From Pseudomonas lactis (lineage in GTDB: Bacteria > Pseudomonadota > Gammaproteobacteria > Pseudomonadales > Pseudomonadaceae), in contig NZ_JYLO01000005.1 in NCBI RefSeq assembly GCF_001439845.1, positions 62,001-126,000 of the forward strand: a DNA stretch of 64,000 nt, written 5' to 3'. The translations under genes were made by a program, and so were the position numbers. Of this stretch, positions 7,754 to 16,643 are shown piece by piece; the first letter of the stretch is position 1, and every line of letters starts with the position of its first letter. Below the pieces are notes generated by a model. That model was not told the origin of the DNA. It worked only from the letters and a program-made list of their open reading frames with translations, and made no database searches.

Positions 7754-8937
7754 GCCGGGTCAACCTGGCGATTATCGGCGGCGGCCTGGTGGGCGCCAGC
7801 CTGGCTCTGGCATTGCAAGCGGGGGCCAAGGCGCGGGGCTGGAAGATCGTGCTGATCGAACCCTTTGCACCGGGCGACGGCTACCAGCCGAGCTACGATG
7901 CGCGCTCTTCCGCGCTGTCGTTTGGCGCACGCCAGATTTACCAGCGGCTGGGCCTGTGGCAAGCCATTTCCCAGCGCGCCGAGCCGATCAAGCAGATCCA
8001 CGTGTCGGACCGTGGGCGTTTCTCCACCGCGCGCTTGTCCGCGATGGAGGAGGGCGTGCCGGCCCTGGGTTATGTGGTGGAAAACGCCTGGCTCGGCCAA
8101 TGCCTGTGGCAAGGCTTGGACAAGGACGTGGTGAGCTGGCGCTGCCCGGCGGAAGTCACGCGTATGGAGCCGCTGCCCGATGGCTATCGCCTGACCCTCA
8201 ACGATGAAACCGTGCTGGAATGCGACCTGGCGGTACTGGCCGATGGCGGCCGTTCCGGCTTGCGTGAGCAACTGGGCATTGGCGTGAAAACCCGGCCCTA
8301 CAACCAGAGCGCCCTGATCGCCAACATCACCCCGAGCGAAGCTCATAATGGCGAGGCGTTCGAGCGCTTTACCGATGAAGGCCCCATGGCCTTGCTGCCG
8401 CTGCCGGACAACCGTTGCGCGCTGGTCTGGACCCGCATCGGCATGGACGCTCAGCGCCTGGCCAGCCTTGACGAGCGTAGCTTCCTGAGCGAGTTGCAGA
8501 GTGTGTTCGGATATCGCCTGGGCACTCTCAAACAAGTGGGTGCCCGTCACCTGTACCCGTTGACCCTGGTGGAAGCCGAAGAGCAAGTGCGCTCGCACCT
8601 GGCCGTTCTCGGCAATGCCGCCCACAGCCTGCACCCGATTGCCGGGCAGGGGTTCAACCTGTCCCTGCGCGATGCCAGTGCCTTGGCCGAAGCCCTGTTG
8701 GCCGGGCCGGACGTGCCGGGTGACCTGGCGACGTTGCAAGGCTATCGCGAGCGCCAGCGCCTGGACCAGCAACTCACCGTAGGCTTCTCCGACCAGGTCA
8801 CGCGGCTGTTTGGCAGTGCTCAGCCATTGGTGGCGCTGGGCCGCAATATGGGCTTGCTCGGCCTCGACCTGTTGCCCCCGGCCAAACGCTGGTTCGCCCG
8901 TCAGGCCATGGGCCTGGGCACTCGTTCCGATGTTTGA
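7750..8937 (+). CDS. ubiH: 2-octaprenyl-6-methoxyphenyl hydroxylase UbiH
   Basis: FAD-dependent monooxygenase of 395 residues in ubiquinone biosynthesis (C1 hydroxylation of the ring). The N-terminal dinucleotide fold IIGGGLVGASLALAL and the second FAD motif at residues 287-303 (LGNAAHSLHPIAGQGFN) are present. The GNAAH form, rather than GDAAH, is usual in UbiH and separates it from the next gene. It overlaps pepP by 4 bases and is 54 bases ahead of ubiI. The enzyme works at the membrane-associated Ubi complex. Confidence 0.95.
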   Translation: MSRVNLAIIGGGLVGASLALALQAGAKARGWKIVLIEPFAPGDGYQPSYDARSSALSFGARQIYQRLGLWQAISQRAEPIKQIHVSDRGRFSTARLSAMEEGVPALGYVVENAWLGQCLWQGLDKDVVSWRCPAEVTRMEPLPDGYRLTLNDETVLECDLAVLADGGRSGLREQLGIGVKTRPYNQSALIANITPSEAHNGEAFERFTDEGPMALLPLPDNRCALVWTRIGMDAQRLASLDERSFLSELQSVFGYRLGTLKQVGARHLYPLTLVEAEEQVRSHLAVLGNAAHSLHPIAGQGFNLSLRDASALAEALLAGPDVPGDLATLQGYRERQRLDQQLTVGFSDQVTRLFGSAQPLVALGRNMGLLGLDLLPPAKRWFARQAMGLGTRSDV

Positions 8938-8991
8938 AGCGGACCACACCTTTACTTGCGGCCTGTGCCGCACACGAGACAAGGCTTGAAT

Positions 8992-10215
8992 ATGGACATG
9001 CGCGCAGATGTGCTGATTGTCGGGGCTGGAATGGTCGGAAGCGCCCTGGCGCTGGCGTTGCAGGGCAGTGGCCTGCAGGTGCTGCTGCTCGACGGCAGCC
9101 CGTTGAGCGTCAAGCCGTTTGAGCCGGCTGCGGCGTTTGAACCGCGGGTGAGCGCGTTGTCGGCGGCCAGCCAGCGCATTCTTGAGCGCCTGGGCGTGTG
9201 GGACGGCATCGTAGAGCGTCGTGCCAGCCCCTACGGCGAAATGCAGGTATGGGACGGTAGCGGTACCGGGCAGATCCATTTCTCGGCGGCCAGTGTGCAT
9301 GCCGAGGTGCTTGGGCATATCGTCGAAAACCGCGTGGTGCAGGATGCCTTGCTTGATCGCCTGCATGACTGCGACCTCGGCCTGCTGGCCAACGCACGCC
9401 TGGAACAGATGCGCCGCTCTGGCGATGACTGGTTGCTGACCCTGGCCGACGGCCGCAAGCTGCGCGCACCCCTGGTGGTAGCCGCCGACGGTGCCAACTC
9501 CGCCGTGCGCCGCCTGACCGGTACACCTACCCGCGAATGGGATTACCTGCATAACGCCATCGTCACCAGCGTGCGCAGCAGCCAGCCGCACCAGCGCACC
9601 GCGTGGCAACGCTTCACCGACACCGGCCCGCTGGCGTTCCTGCCGCTGGTGCGCGATGGGCAGGAAGACTGGTGTTCGATTGTCTGGTCGACCACGCCCG
9701 CTGAATCCGAGCGCTTGATGGCGCTGGATGATGAACGCTTCTGCCGCGAACTGGAACGTGCCTTCGAGGGGCGCTTGGGCACTGTGATCAGTGCCGACCC
9801 GCGTGTGTGCGTACCGTTGCGCCAGCGCCATGCCAAACGTTATGTGGCCGAAGGCCTGGCGTTGATCGGCGACGCCGCCCACGTCATCCACCCGTTGGCA
9901 GGGCAGGGCGTGAACCTGGGCTTCCTCGATGCGGCCGTGCTGGCCGAAGTGCTGCTGGCCGCGACCGAGCGCGGCGAGCGCCTGGCCAATGTGAAAGTGC
10001 TGAGCCGTTACGAGCGACGTCGTATGCCCCACAACCTGGCGCTGATGGCGGCGATGGAAGGCTTCGAACGCTTGTTCCAGGCCGATCAACTGCCGCTGCG
10101 CTGGTTGCGCAACGCGGGTTTGAAAATCGTTGACCAGATGCCCGAAGCCAAAGCCGTGTTTGTGCGCCAAGCATTGGGATTGACAGGCGATCTCCCCGAA
10201 CTCGCCAAACCCTGA
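8992..10215 (+). CDS. ubiI: UbiI/VisC-type FAD-dependent ubiquinone hydroxylase
   Basis: FAD monooxygenase of 407 residues, paralogous to the preceding ubiH. It carries VGAGMVGSALALALQ near the N-terminus and GDAAHVIHPLAGQGVNLGF at about 293-311. The UbiI group hydroxylates C5 of the ring in ubiquinone synthesis; UbiF (C6) is the main alternative name, as Pseudomonas annotations vary. The ATG at 8992 follows AAGG; another ATG two codons later is possible. It ends the operon and is followed by a single REP element. Confidence 0.88.
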   Translation: MDMRADVLIVGAGMVGSALALALQGSGLQVLLLDGSPLSVKPFEPAAAFEPRVSALSAASQRILERLGVWDGIVERRASPYGEMQVWDGSGTGQIHFSAASVHAEVLGHIVENRVVQDALLDRLHDCDLGLLANARLEQMRRSGDDWLLTLADGRKLRAPLVVAADGANSAVRRLTGTPTREWDYLHNAIVTSVRSSQPHQRTAWQRFTDTGPLAFLPLVRDGQEDWCSIVWSTTPAESERLMALDDERFCRELERAFEGRLGTVISADPRVCVPLRQRHAKRYVAEGLALIGDAAHVIHPLAGQGVNLGFLDAAVLAEVLLAATERGERLANVKVLSRYERRRMPHNLALMAAMEGFERLFQADQLPLRWLRNAGLKIVDQMPEAKAVFVRQALGLTGDLPELAKP

Positions 10216-10232
10216 CCTGACAATACAACCCT

Positions 10233-10263
10233 CTGTGGGAGCCGGGCTTGCCCGCGATGAGGC
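10233..10263. repeat. Single REP element (GTGGGAGCCGGGC variant)
   Basis: One copy of CTGTGGGAGCCGGGCTTGCCC with no partner in opposite orientation, 17 bases after the ubiI stop. It is the only unpaired member of this family that I see in the window. Confidence 0.75.
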
Positions 10264-10299
10264 CGTCAGCTCCAGCGCATATTCTGGCTGTGCAACATC

Positions 10300-10326
10300 T
10301 GGTAACGCCTCCACCAAGCGTTACCA
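10300..10326. promoter_or_regulatory. Inverted repeat 1 upstream of hitA
   Basis: Perfect 9-base arms TGGTAACGC / GCGTTACCA separated by 9 bases, about 50 bases before the hitA start. It could be an operator or an RNA hairpin. I cannot name a cognate regulator. Confidence 0.5.
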
Positions 10327-10340
10327 AATGTGAGTCCTTA

Positions 10341-10365
10341 TCATTTGCCCTCCATTTGCAAATGA
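10341..10365. promoter_or_regulatory. Inverted repeat 2 upstream of hitA
   Basis: Perfect 8-base arms TCATTTGC / GCAAATGA separated by 9 bases, ending 12 bases before the ATG and touching the likely ribosome site GAGAG. The TTATCATTT segment is also mildly like half a Fur box. Either an operator or a structure masking the ribosome site is possible. Confidence 0.45.
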
Positions 10366-10377
10366 GAGACCGCACCC

Positions 10378-11382
10378 ATGTTGGCACCCAAGCGCCTCCT
10401 GACTGCCCTGGCACTCACCCTGATCGGCAGCACCACCGTGCAGGCGGCCGATGAAGTCGTGGTCTACTCCTCGCGTATCGACGAACTGATCAAGCCCGTG
10501 TTCGACGCCTACACCAAAAAGACCGGCGTACAGGTCAAGTTCATCACCGACAAGGAAGCCCCGTTGATGCAGCGCATCAAGGCCGAGGGCGAGAACGCCA
10601 CCGCCGACCTGTTGCTGACCGTTGACGCCGGCAACCTCTGGCAGGCCGAGCAGATGGGCATCCTGCAACCGTTCACCTCTCCTGTGATCGACAAGAACAT
10701 TCCTCTGCAATATCGCTCATCGGCCCACGCCTGGACCGGTTTGAGCCTGCGTGCGCGCACGATCGCCTATTCCACCGACCGGGTAAAACCGGGCGATCTG
10801 ACCACCTACGAAGCCCTGGCCGACAAGCAGTGGGAAGGCCGCCTGTGCCTGCGCACGGCGAAAAAAGTCTATAACCAGTCGCTGACCGCCACGTTGATCG
10901 AAACCCATGGCGCGGCCAAGACCGAAGAAATCATCAAGGGTTGGGTGAATAACCTGTCCACCGACGTGTTCTCTGATGACATCGCCGTGCTGGAGGCCAT
11001 CAACGCCGGGCAATGCGACGTGGGTATCGTCAACACCTATTACTACGGTCGCCTGCACAAGCAGAAGCCAGACCTGGCGGTGAAGTTGTTCTGGCCGAAC
11101 CAGGGCGACCGCGGCGTGCATGTGAACCTCTCCGGCATCGGCCTGACCCAGCACGCGCCGCACCCGGAAGCGGCCAAGGCGCTGGTGGAGTGGATGACTA
11201 CGCCTGAGGCACAGAAGATCTTCGCCGACGTCAACCAGGAATTCCCGGCCAACCCGGCGGTACCGCCATCGGCGGAAGTGGCGACCTGGGGCAAGTTCGT
11301 GGCCGATACCTTGCCAGTGGAAGTGGCGGGCAAGCGCCAGGCCGAAGCGATCCGCCTGATGGATCGCGCTGGCTGGAACTGA
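10378..11382 (+). CDS. hitA: Ferric iron ABC transporter, periplasmic binding protein (FbpA/HitA type)
   Basis: Binding protein of 334 residues with a signal peptide (about 1-23, ending TVQA). The mature part begins [14 protein letters not shown], typical of the FbpA/FutA family that binds unchelated Fe3+ in the periplasm. The adjacent tyrosines in NTYYYGRL (221-223) match the iron ligands of the family. The matching two-domain permease hitB lies 150 bases downstream, separated by a REP pair. No ATPase gene (hitC) is near, so it must be encoded elsewhere. Confidence 0.88.
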   Translation: MLAPKRLLTALALTLIGSTTVQAADEVVVYSSRIDELIKPVFDAYTKKTGVQVKFITDKEAPLMQRIKAEGENATADLLLTVDAGNLWQAEQMGILQPFTSPVIDKNIPLQYRSSAHAWTGLSLRARTIAYSTDRVKPGDLTTYEALADKQWEGRLCLRTAKKVYNQSLTATLIETHGAAKTEEIIKGWVNNLSTDVFSDDIAVLEAINAGQCDVGIVNTYYYGRLHKQKPDLAVKLFWPNQGDRGVHVNLSGIGLTQHAPHPEAAKALVEWMTTPEAQKIFADVNQEFPANPAVPPSAEVATWGKFVADTLPVEVAGKRQAEAIRLMDRAGWN

Positions 11383-11397
11383 AGCTGCGCCGCTCAA

Positions 11398-11485
11398 CTG
11401 TGGGAGCTGGCTTGCCCGCGATTGCATCACTTCGGTATCACTGATACACCGAGGTGCTTGTATCGCAGGCAAGCCAGCTCCCACA
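11398..11485. repeat. REP-like inverted pair between hitA and hitB
   Basis: Two facing copies of the GTGGGAGCTGGC core. The spacer is itself palindromic (CGGTATCACTGATACACCG). The element lies inside a likely operon, where it may reduce distal expression or stabilise the hitA part of the message. Confidence 0.85.
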
Positions 11486-11532
11486 TTGGTTAGTGGCCGC
11501 TTCAACATTTTTATTTTTCTGAGAGCTTTTCC

Positions 11533-13149
11533 TTGGCCCACCCCGCCCAACGTCGCTGGTACCTGCCGGTTTTCAGCGTCGCCGCCCTGGCGCTGTTGCC
11601 GCTGAGCGTGCTGCTGCTCTCCTGGCAAAGCATCGATCCACAGATCTGGTCGCACCTCTGGGACACTCAGATGCCCCGCTTGCTTGGCAACACCTTGACC
11701 CTGGTGCTCGGTGTCGGCCTGGGCGTGACGCTGCTGGGCGTCAGCCTGGCCTGGCTGACCAGCCTGTGCGAGTTCCCCGGGCGGCGCTGGCTCGACTGGG
11801 CACTGATGTTGCCCTTTGCAATCCCTGCCTATGTGCTGGCCTTCGTGTTTGTGGGCCTGCTGGATTTTGCCGGCCCGGTGCAAACCCTGCTGCGCGAGTG
11901 GTTCGGCACGGGTCTGCGTTTGCCACGGGTACGGTCCACCAGCGGCGTGGTCATCGTGCTGGTGCTGGTGTTCTATCCCTATGTCTACCTGCTGGCGCGT
12001 AGCGCGTTCCTGGCCCAGGGCAAAGGCTTGATGGAAGCGGCGCGGGTGCTGGGGCAATCGCCATGGCAAGCGTTTTGGCGCGTGGCATTACCCATGGCGC
12101 GCCCAGCGATTGGTGCCGGTGTAGCCCTGGCGCTGATGGAGACACTCGCGGATTTTGGCGCGGTCTCGGTGTTCAATTTCGACACTTTCACCACCGCTAT
12201 CTATAAAACCTGGTACGGCTTTTTCAGCCTGTCCAGTGCCGCGCAGTTGGCCAGCTTGTTGCTGCTGGTAGTGATGTTGGTGCTGTATGGCGAGCGACGC
12301 GCGCGCGGGGCCAGCCGACCGAGCAATGAGCGCCCGCGGGGCAAGGCGTTGTACCACCTGCGCGGATTCAAGGCAGTGGCGGCCAGCGCCTGGTGCGGTC
12401 TGGTTTTCGCCTGTGCGTTCGTGATTCCGATGCTGCAACTGGTGACGTGGTTCTGGCAGCGTGGCCGCTTCGACCTCGATGAGCGTTACACCGGGCTGAT
12501 CATCCATACCCTCTACCTGGGCGGGATCGCAGCCCTGATCACGGTCAGCGTGGCATTGATACTGGCGTTTGCCAACCGTCTGGCGCCGACCCGTGCGATT
12601 CGCTCCGGTATCAGCCTGGCCAATGTCGGCTATGCCTTGCCGGGCTCGGTGCTGGCGGTGTCGATCATGTTGGCGTTCAGCTACTTGGACCGCGAGCTGG
12701 TGGTGCCGCTCTCCGGCTGGCTGGGCGGGGCGGGCAAGCCTTTGCTGCTGGGCAGCCTGTCGGCACTGGTGCTGGCATACCTGGTGCGATTCCTGGCGGT
12801 GGCCTACGGGCCGCTGGAAAACAGCCTGGCGCGCATCCGTCCGTCATTGCCTGAAGCGGCACGCAGCCTTGGGGTGAGCGGCCCACGACTGTTTTGCAAA
12901 GTGTATCTGCCGTTATTGCTGCCGGGCACGTTGAGCGCAGCGCTGCTGGTGTTTGTGGATGTGCTCAAGGAAATGCCGGCCACCTTGCTGATGCGCCCGT
13001 TTGGCTGGGACACCCTGGCGGTCCGCATCTTTGAAATGACCAGTGAAGGCGAATGGGCGCGGGCGTCTTTGCCGGCGCTGACCCTGGTGCTGGTCGGCTT
13101 GTTGCCGGTCATCGGGCTGATTCGTCGCTCGGCTCGGCAAATCGGTTAG
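11533..13149 (+). CDS. hitB: Ferric iron ABC transporter permease (FbpB/HitB type)
   Basis: Inner-membrane permease of 538 residues made of two fused transmembrane domains. Each has an EAA loop for contact with the ATPase: around residue 168 (EAARVLGQSPWQAFWRV) and around residue 441 (EAARSLGVSGPRLFCKV). The start is TTG at 11533 (MAHPAQRRWY) with GAGAG about 10 bases upstream. It transports iron delivered by HitA. About 12 membrane spans are expected. Confidence 0.9.
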   Translation: MAHPAQRRWYLPVFSVAALALLPLSVLLLSWQSIDPQIWSHLWDTQMPRLLGNTLTLVLGVGLGVTLLGVSLAWLTSLCEFPGRRWLDWALMLPFAIPAYVLAFVFVGLLDFAGPVQTLLREWFGTGLRLPRVRSTSGVVIVLVLVFYPYVYLLARSAFLAQGKGLMEAARVLGQSPWQAFWRVALPMARPAIGAGVALALMETLADFGAVSVFNFDTFTTAIYKTWYGFFSLSSAAQLASLLLLVVMLVLYGERRARGASRPSNERPRGKALYHLRGFKAVAASAWCGLVFACAFVIPMLQLVTWFWQRGRFDLDERYTGLIIHTLYLGGIAALITVSVALILAFANRLAPTRAIRSGISLANVGYALPGSVLAVSIMLAFSYLDRELVVPLSGWLGGAGKPLLLGSLSALVLAYLVRFLAVAYGPLENSLARIRPSLPEAARSLGVSGPRLFCKVYLPLLLPGTLSAALLVFVDVLKEMPATLLMRPFGWDTLAVRIFEMTSEGEWARASLPALTLVLVGLLPVIGLIRRSARQIG

Positions 13150-13305
13150 GTGCCAGTCCTACGGCTTGAGGCTACAATGCGCGGCATTCGGTGCGCTCCG
13201 TCTTTCGGATCGACCTGCTGTATGTGGCTGCGGGCCTTGTAATACAAGGTGTTCGGCGCAAGTGGCAGCTCTGCGCGCCTTCGCCAAGCCCGGAAGGAGA
13301 AACCC

Positions 13306-14388
13306 ATGGGACAGCGTACGCCTCTGTATGACCTGCATCTCGCCCTCGGCGCGAAAATGGTCGATTTTGGCGGTTGGGATATGCCTTTGCATTACGGCTC
13401 GCAAGTTGAAGAACACCATCAGGTGCGACGCGACTGCGGGGTCTTCGATGTATCTCATATGACCGTGATCGATGTCACCGGCCCCCAGGCCAAGGAATGG
13501 CTCCAGTACCTACTGGCCAATGATGTCGACCGACTGCACGGCTGTGGCCGAGCGTTGTACAGCGCCATGCTCAACGAGCAGGGCGGGGTGGTGGATGACA
13601 TGATCGTCTACCGCACCGAAACCGGTTACCGCTTGGTGGTCAACGCCGCCACGCGTGACCAGGACATGGCCTGGATGCAGGCGCAACTGGGCAGCTACTC
13701 AGTGCAACTGCATGAGCGCTCCGAGTTGGCCATGCTCGCCATCCAAGGCCCCCACGCCCGGCAGAAAATCGCCGAACTGGTGACCCAGTCCCGTGGCATC
13801 CTGATCCATCAGCTCAAACCCTTCGAAGGCCGGGCCGACGGCGACTGGTATATCGCCCGCACCGGCTATACCGGCGAAGACGGCCTCGAAATCGTGCTGC
13901 CGGCCGATCAGGCACCGGGCTTTTTCAACGACTTGGTAGGCGCTGGCATTTCCCCCATCGGCCTCGGTGCGCGCGACACCTTGCGCCTGGAGGCCGGCAT
14001 GAACCTGTATGGCCAGGATATTCACCAGGCCGTCTCACCCCTGGCGGCCAACATGGCCTGGAGCATCGCCTGGGAACCTGTCGAGCGTAACTTCATTGGC
14101 CGCGCCGCGCTGGAAGCAGAAAAGGCAGCCGGCGTGCAGTTCAAACTGGTGGGGCTCGTCCTCGAAGAACGGGGTGTGCTGCGCGCTCATCAGGTGGTTC
14201 GTATCGCCAATGTTGGCGAAGGAGAGATCACCAGTGGTAGTTTCTCGCCTACGCTAAGCAAATCCATTGCGCTGGCGCGTGTGCCGACGGCGACTGCCGA
14301 CCGGGCCGAAGTGGAAATCCGCGGCAAGTGGTATCCGGTTCGAGTGGTCAAGCCGACCTTCGTGCGTCATGGCAAAACCCTGATCTAA
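13306..14388 (+). CDS. gcvT: Glycine cleavage system T protein (aminomethyltransferase)
   Basis: Enzyme of 360 residues that transfers the aminomethyl group from lipoylated GcvH to tetrahydrofolate, releasing ammonia. It has the typical start TPLYDLHLALGAKMVDFGGWDMP, the GVFDVSHM motif and the C-terminal barrel with VKPTFVRHG. The ATG at 13306 follows a strong GGAAGGAG. A 6-base hairpin (CCTTGT/ACAAGG) lies at 13235-13249 in the leader, but I do not recognise a glycine riboswitch. gcvH follows after 52 bases; gcvP is not in this window. Confidence 0.96.
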   Translation: MGQRTPLYDLHLALGAKMVDFGGWDMPLHYGSQVEEHHQVRRDCGVFDVSHMTVIDVTGPQAKEWLQYLLANDVDRLHGCGRALYSAMLNEQGGVVDDMIVYRTETGYRLVVNAATRDQDMAWMQAQLGSYSVQLHERSELAMLAIQGPHARQKIAELVTQSRGILIHQLKPFEGRADGDWYIARTGYTGEDGLEIVLPADQAPGFFNDLVGAGISPIGLGARDTLRLEAGMNLYGQDIHQAVSPLAANMAWSIAWEPVERNFIGRAALEAEKAAGVQFKLVGLVLEERGVLRAHQVVRIANVGEGEITSGSFSPTLSKSIALARVPTATADRAEVEIRGKWYPVRVVKPTFVRHGKTLI

Positions 14389-14440
14389 CCAATTCCGGCA
14401 GGCCAAAGGCCGCTGACATTTCATCTTGAGGACACAGACT

Positions 14441-14824
14441 ATGAGCAATATCCCTGCCGACCTGCGTTTTGCCGAAAGTCACGAATGGGCCCGTCTGGAA
14501 GCTGACGGCACCGTGACCGTCGGGATCTCCGACCATGCACAGGAAGCTTTGGGTGATGTGGTGTTTGTTGAGTTGGCAGAGGTGGGTGCCAATTTTGAAG
14601 CGCAAGGCCAGGCGGGTGTGGTTGAGTCGGTGAAAGCAGCCTCGGATATCTACTCGCCGATTGCCGGCGAAGTGATTGCTGTCAACGAAGAGCTGAGTGG
14701 CAGCCCTGAGCTGCTGAACTCTGACCCGTACGGCACCTGGATCTTCAAGCTCAAGCCAAGCGACAAGGCCGAGCTGGACAAGCTGTTGGATGCCGCCGGC
14801 TACAAAGCCGCCATCGGCGAATAA
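14441..14824 (+). CDS. gcvH: Glycine cleavage system H protein
   Basis: Lipoyl carrier of 127 residues that shuttles the aminomethyl intermediate between the P and T proteins. The lipoylated lysine is Lys65 in [13 protein letters not shown]. The usual [13 protein letters not shown] block follows. The ATG at 14441 follows GAGG. The next gene should be gcvP in many pseudomonads, but here a REP pair and a convergent aminotransferase follow, so the P protein must be encoded elsewhere. Confidence 0.96.
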   Translation: MSNIPADLRFAESHEWARLEADGTVTVGISDHAQEALGDVVFVELAEVGANFEAQGQAGVVESVKAASDIYSPIAGEVIAVNEELSGSPELLNSDPYGTWIFKLKPSDKAELDKLLDAAGYKAAIGE

Positions 14825-14852
14825 TCGCAATAGTTACAACGACACAAATCAA

Positions 14853-14940
14853 TGTGGGAGCTGGCTTGCCTGCGATTGGATCACCCGGGTATCACCGATA
14901 CACCGAGGTGCCAGCATCGCAGGCAAGCCAGCTCCCACAG
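14853..14940. repeat. REP-like inverted pair between gcvH and the DegT gene
   Basis: Facing copies of TGTGGGAGCTGGCTTGCC with a self-complementary spacer (GGTATCACCGATACACCG). It sits in the 3'-3' gap between convergent genes, where it can act as a bidirectional transcription stop. Confidence 0.85.
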
Positions 14941-14954
14941 TTGATTTGTTGTGA

Positions 14955-16097
14955 TCAGTCTCTTTTCAATACAGCTTTAACCGCCGCTACAGCCCGCTCC
15001 ACATCCGCCTCTGTCATCGCCGTGAACATTGGCAACGACACGATCAAACGCCCAACACGCTCTGCCACCGGGAACATGCCTTCCTTGAAACCCTGTGCCC
15101 GATACAGGCTCAGCAGGTGGATCGGCGGGTAGTGATAGCCGATACCCACGCCGTGGGCCTGCATCTGTTCCATGAACGTTGCACGGGCTGGCAGGCCATC
15201 CTGGCGCTCCGGCAATACCAGTTGGAACAGGTGCCAGTTGCTGTTTTCGAAGTCGGCCGGTGGCAGTTGCGCGCCGTATTGAGCTTCGAAATCGCTGCCG
15301 AAGCATTTGAAGTAATGCCGTGCCAGGTTCTGACGATGGGCGGTGATCTTCTCGATGTGCGCAAATTGCCCCAGGCCGATGGCGGCGGCAATGTCGGTCA
15401 TGTTGAACTTGCCACCCAGCACATCCACATCCAGGCCATCGAAGCCGCTGCGGGTGACGCCTTGCAGGCGGTACTTCTCTGCCAGACGGGCCTCCTCGGC
15501 ATTGTTCAACACCAGGCAGCCGCCTTCGGACGACGTGATGTTCTTGTTCGCCTGGAAGCTGAAGGACACGAAGTCGCCGGTTGCGCCGATGCGTTCTCCA
15601 TCCCAGCTGGAACCCAGGGCCTGGGCAGCATCTTCGACAATGCGCAGGTTGTACTTGTTGGCCAGCGCATAGAGCATCGGCATATCCAGGGGCAAGCCGG
15701 CCAGGTAGACGGGGATGATCGCCTTGGTGCGCGGGGTAATCGCGGCTTCTACCTGAGCCAGATCGATATTGCGCGTCACCGGGTCGATGTCGGCGAAGAC
15801 GGGAGTGGCGCCGACTTCGAGAATCACGTTGGCCGTGGCAACCCAGGAGATTGGCGTGGTGATAACTTCATCTCCAGGCCCGATCCCGGCGATGCGCAAG
15901 GCGATCTCCATGGTGCAGGTGCCCGAGTTGAAGGTGCGCACCGGACGTCCGCCAAAATACTCCGACAACTGTGCTTCGAACGCCTGCACCTTCGGCCCGC
16001 TGGTGATCCAGCCGGAACGCAGAACATCGCCGACCGCCGAGATGGTGGCTTCATCAATGGTCGGTTTGGAAAACGGCAGGAAGGGCTGTTGGCTCAT
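14955..16097 (-). CDS. DegT/DnrJ/EryC1/StrS family aminotransferase
   Basis: PLP enzyme of 380 residues of the family that aminates keto sugars bound to nucleotides. Lys185 in SFQANKNITSSEGG is in the position of the PLP lysine, and NSGTCTMEIALR and EDAAQALGS are family motifs. No sugar-nucleotide or surface-polysaccharide genes are near, so its substrate is unknown; a free-standing member is unusual. The start at 16097 lacks a clear ribosome site but begins with the family's FSKPTIDE. Confidence 0.88.
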   Translation of the reverse strand: MSQQPFLPFSKPTIDEATISAVGDVLRSGWITSGPKVQAFEAQLSEYFGGRPVRTFNSGTCTMEIALRIAGIGPGDEVITTPISWVATANVILEVGATPVFADIDPVTRNIDLAQVEAAITPRTKAIIPVYLAGLPLDMPMLYALANKYNLRIVEDAAQALGSSWDGERIGATGDFVSFSFQANKNITSSEGGCLVLNNAEEARLAEKYRLQGVTRSGFDGLDVDVLGGKFNMTDIAAAIGLGQFAHIEKITAHRQNLARHYFKCFGSDFEAQYGAQLPPADFENSNWHLFQLVLPERQDGLPARATFMEQMQAHGVGIGYHYPPIHLLSLYRAQGFKEGMFPVAERVGRLIVSLPMFTAMTEADVERAVAAVKAVLKRD

Positions 16098-16214
16098 GAC
16101 GAAGAAGGCATCCGTTTCAGGTAGGCAATTAAAATAGACGTGTCAGTAGGGCATGGTTGCATGCTGAGACTGAATATAGCCTGTCATCCATGAACGATTC
16201 GTCATGCAGCAGGC

Positions 16215-16246
16215 AAAAAAATGCCGCTTGAGAAAGCGGCATTTTT
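16215..16246 (-). terminator. Intrinsic terminator after the DUF2388 gene
   Basis: AAAAAATGCCGCTT, loop, AAGCGGCATTTTTT forms a strong stem flanked by A and T runs on both sides. It can work in either direction but mainly ends the minus-strand DUF2388 message. Confidence 0.85.
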
Positions 16247-16260
16247 TATGAGGACAGTTG

Positions 16261-16575
16261 TTACTCGGTTACAGCATTCTTCGCCAGGATGGCGTTAGCC
16301 AGTTCCATATCGGTGGCTTGAAGGCCAGGGTTATCGGCGCGGACCTTCTGCATGGCCGCTTCCAGGTACGGGCCGCGAATGCCGCCGTCGCTGGCGACGA
16401 AGCTGCCGGCGTCGTCTTGGGCGGCGACCACCAGCTTGTGGTCCTTGAACGTCAGGTAAGTCGAGCCAGTGGTGGCGCCCGACGAGATGACATTACGCCA
16501 GAAGCTATCGGCCATGGCTGAGCCGACAGGTAGGGAAAGCACAGCGAGGGTTGCGACAGCATATTTGAGACGCAT
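16261..16575 (-). CDS. DUF2388 domain exported protein
   Basis: Protein of 104 residues with a signal peptide (about 1-22, ending SAMA) followed by the DUF2388 domain (DSFWRNVISSGATTGSTYLTFKDHK). The family is common in Pseudomonas, is periplasmic, and has no known activity. It has its own terminator and a gap upstream, so it is probably a single-gene unit. Confidence 0.88.
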   Translation of the reverse strand: MRLKYAVATLAVLSLPVGSAMADSFWRNVISSGATTGSTYLTFKDHKLVVAAQDDAGSFVASDGGIRGPYLEAAMQKVRADNPGLQATDMELANAILAKNAVTE

Positions 16576-16643
16576 GATGGGTGACTCCGGTGGGTTATCT
16601 GTACGTTTTGATTGTAGTTAAGCCGATCCAGTTCCATCACTGA

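Noticed and set aside
7591..10317. Minus-strand open frame of 908 residues
   Set aside because: It lies fully opposite pepP, ubiH and ubiI and is rich in Gln, His, Arg and Ala, the usual product of an antisense frame in GC-rich DNA.
10336..10369. Fur box upstream of hitA
   Set aside because: TTATCATTT resembles half a site, but the other half does not match; the perfect inverted repeat there is a better description.
10717..12069. Minus-strand open frame of 450 residues
   Set aside because: It runs opposite hitA and hitB and even through the REP pair, which no real gene would encode.
13150..13305. Glycine riboswitch before gcvT
   Set aside because: The leader has a small hairpin (CCTTGT/ACAAGG) but none of the conserved glycine aptamer blocks that I can recognise.
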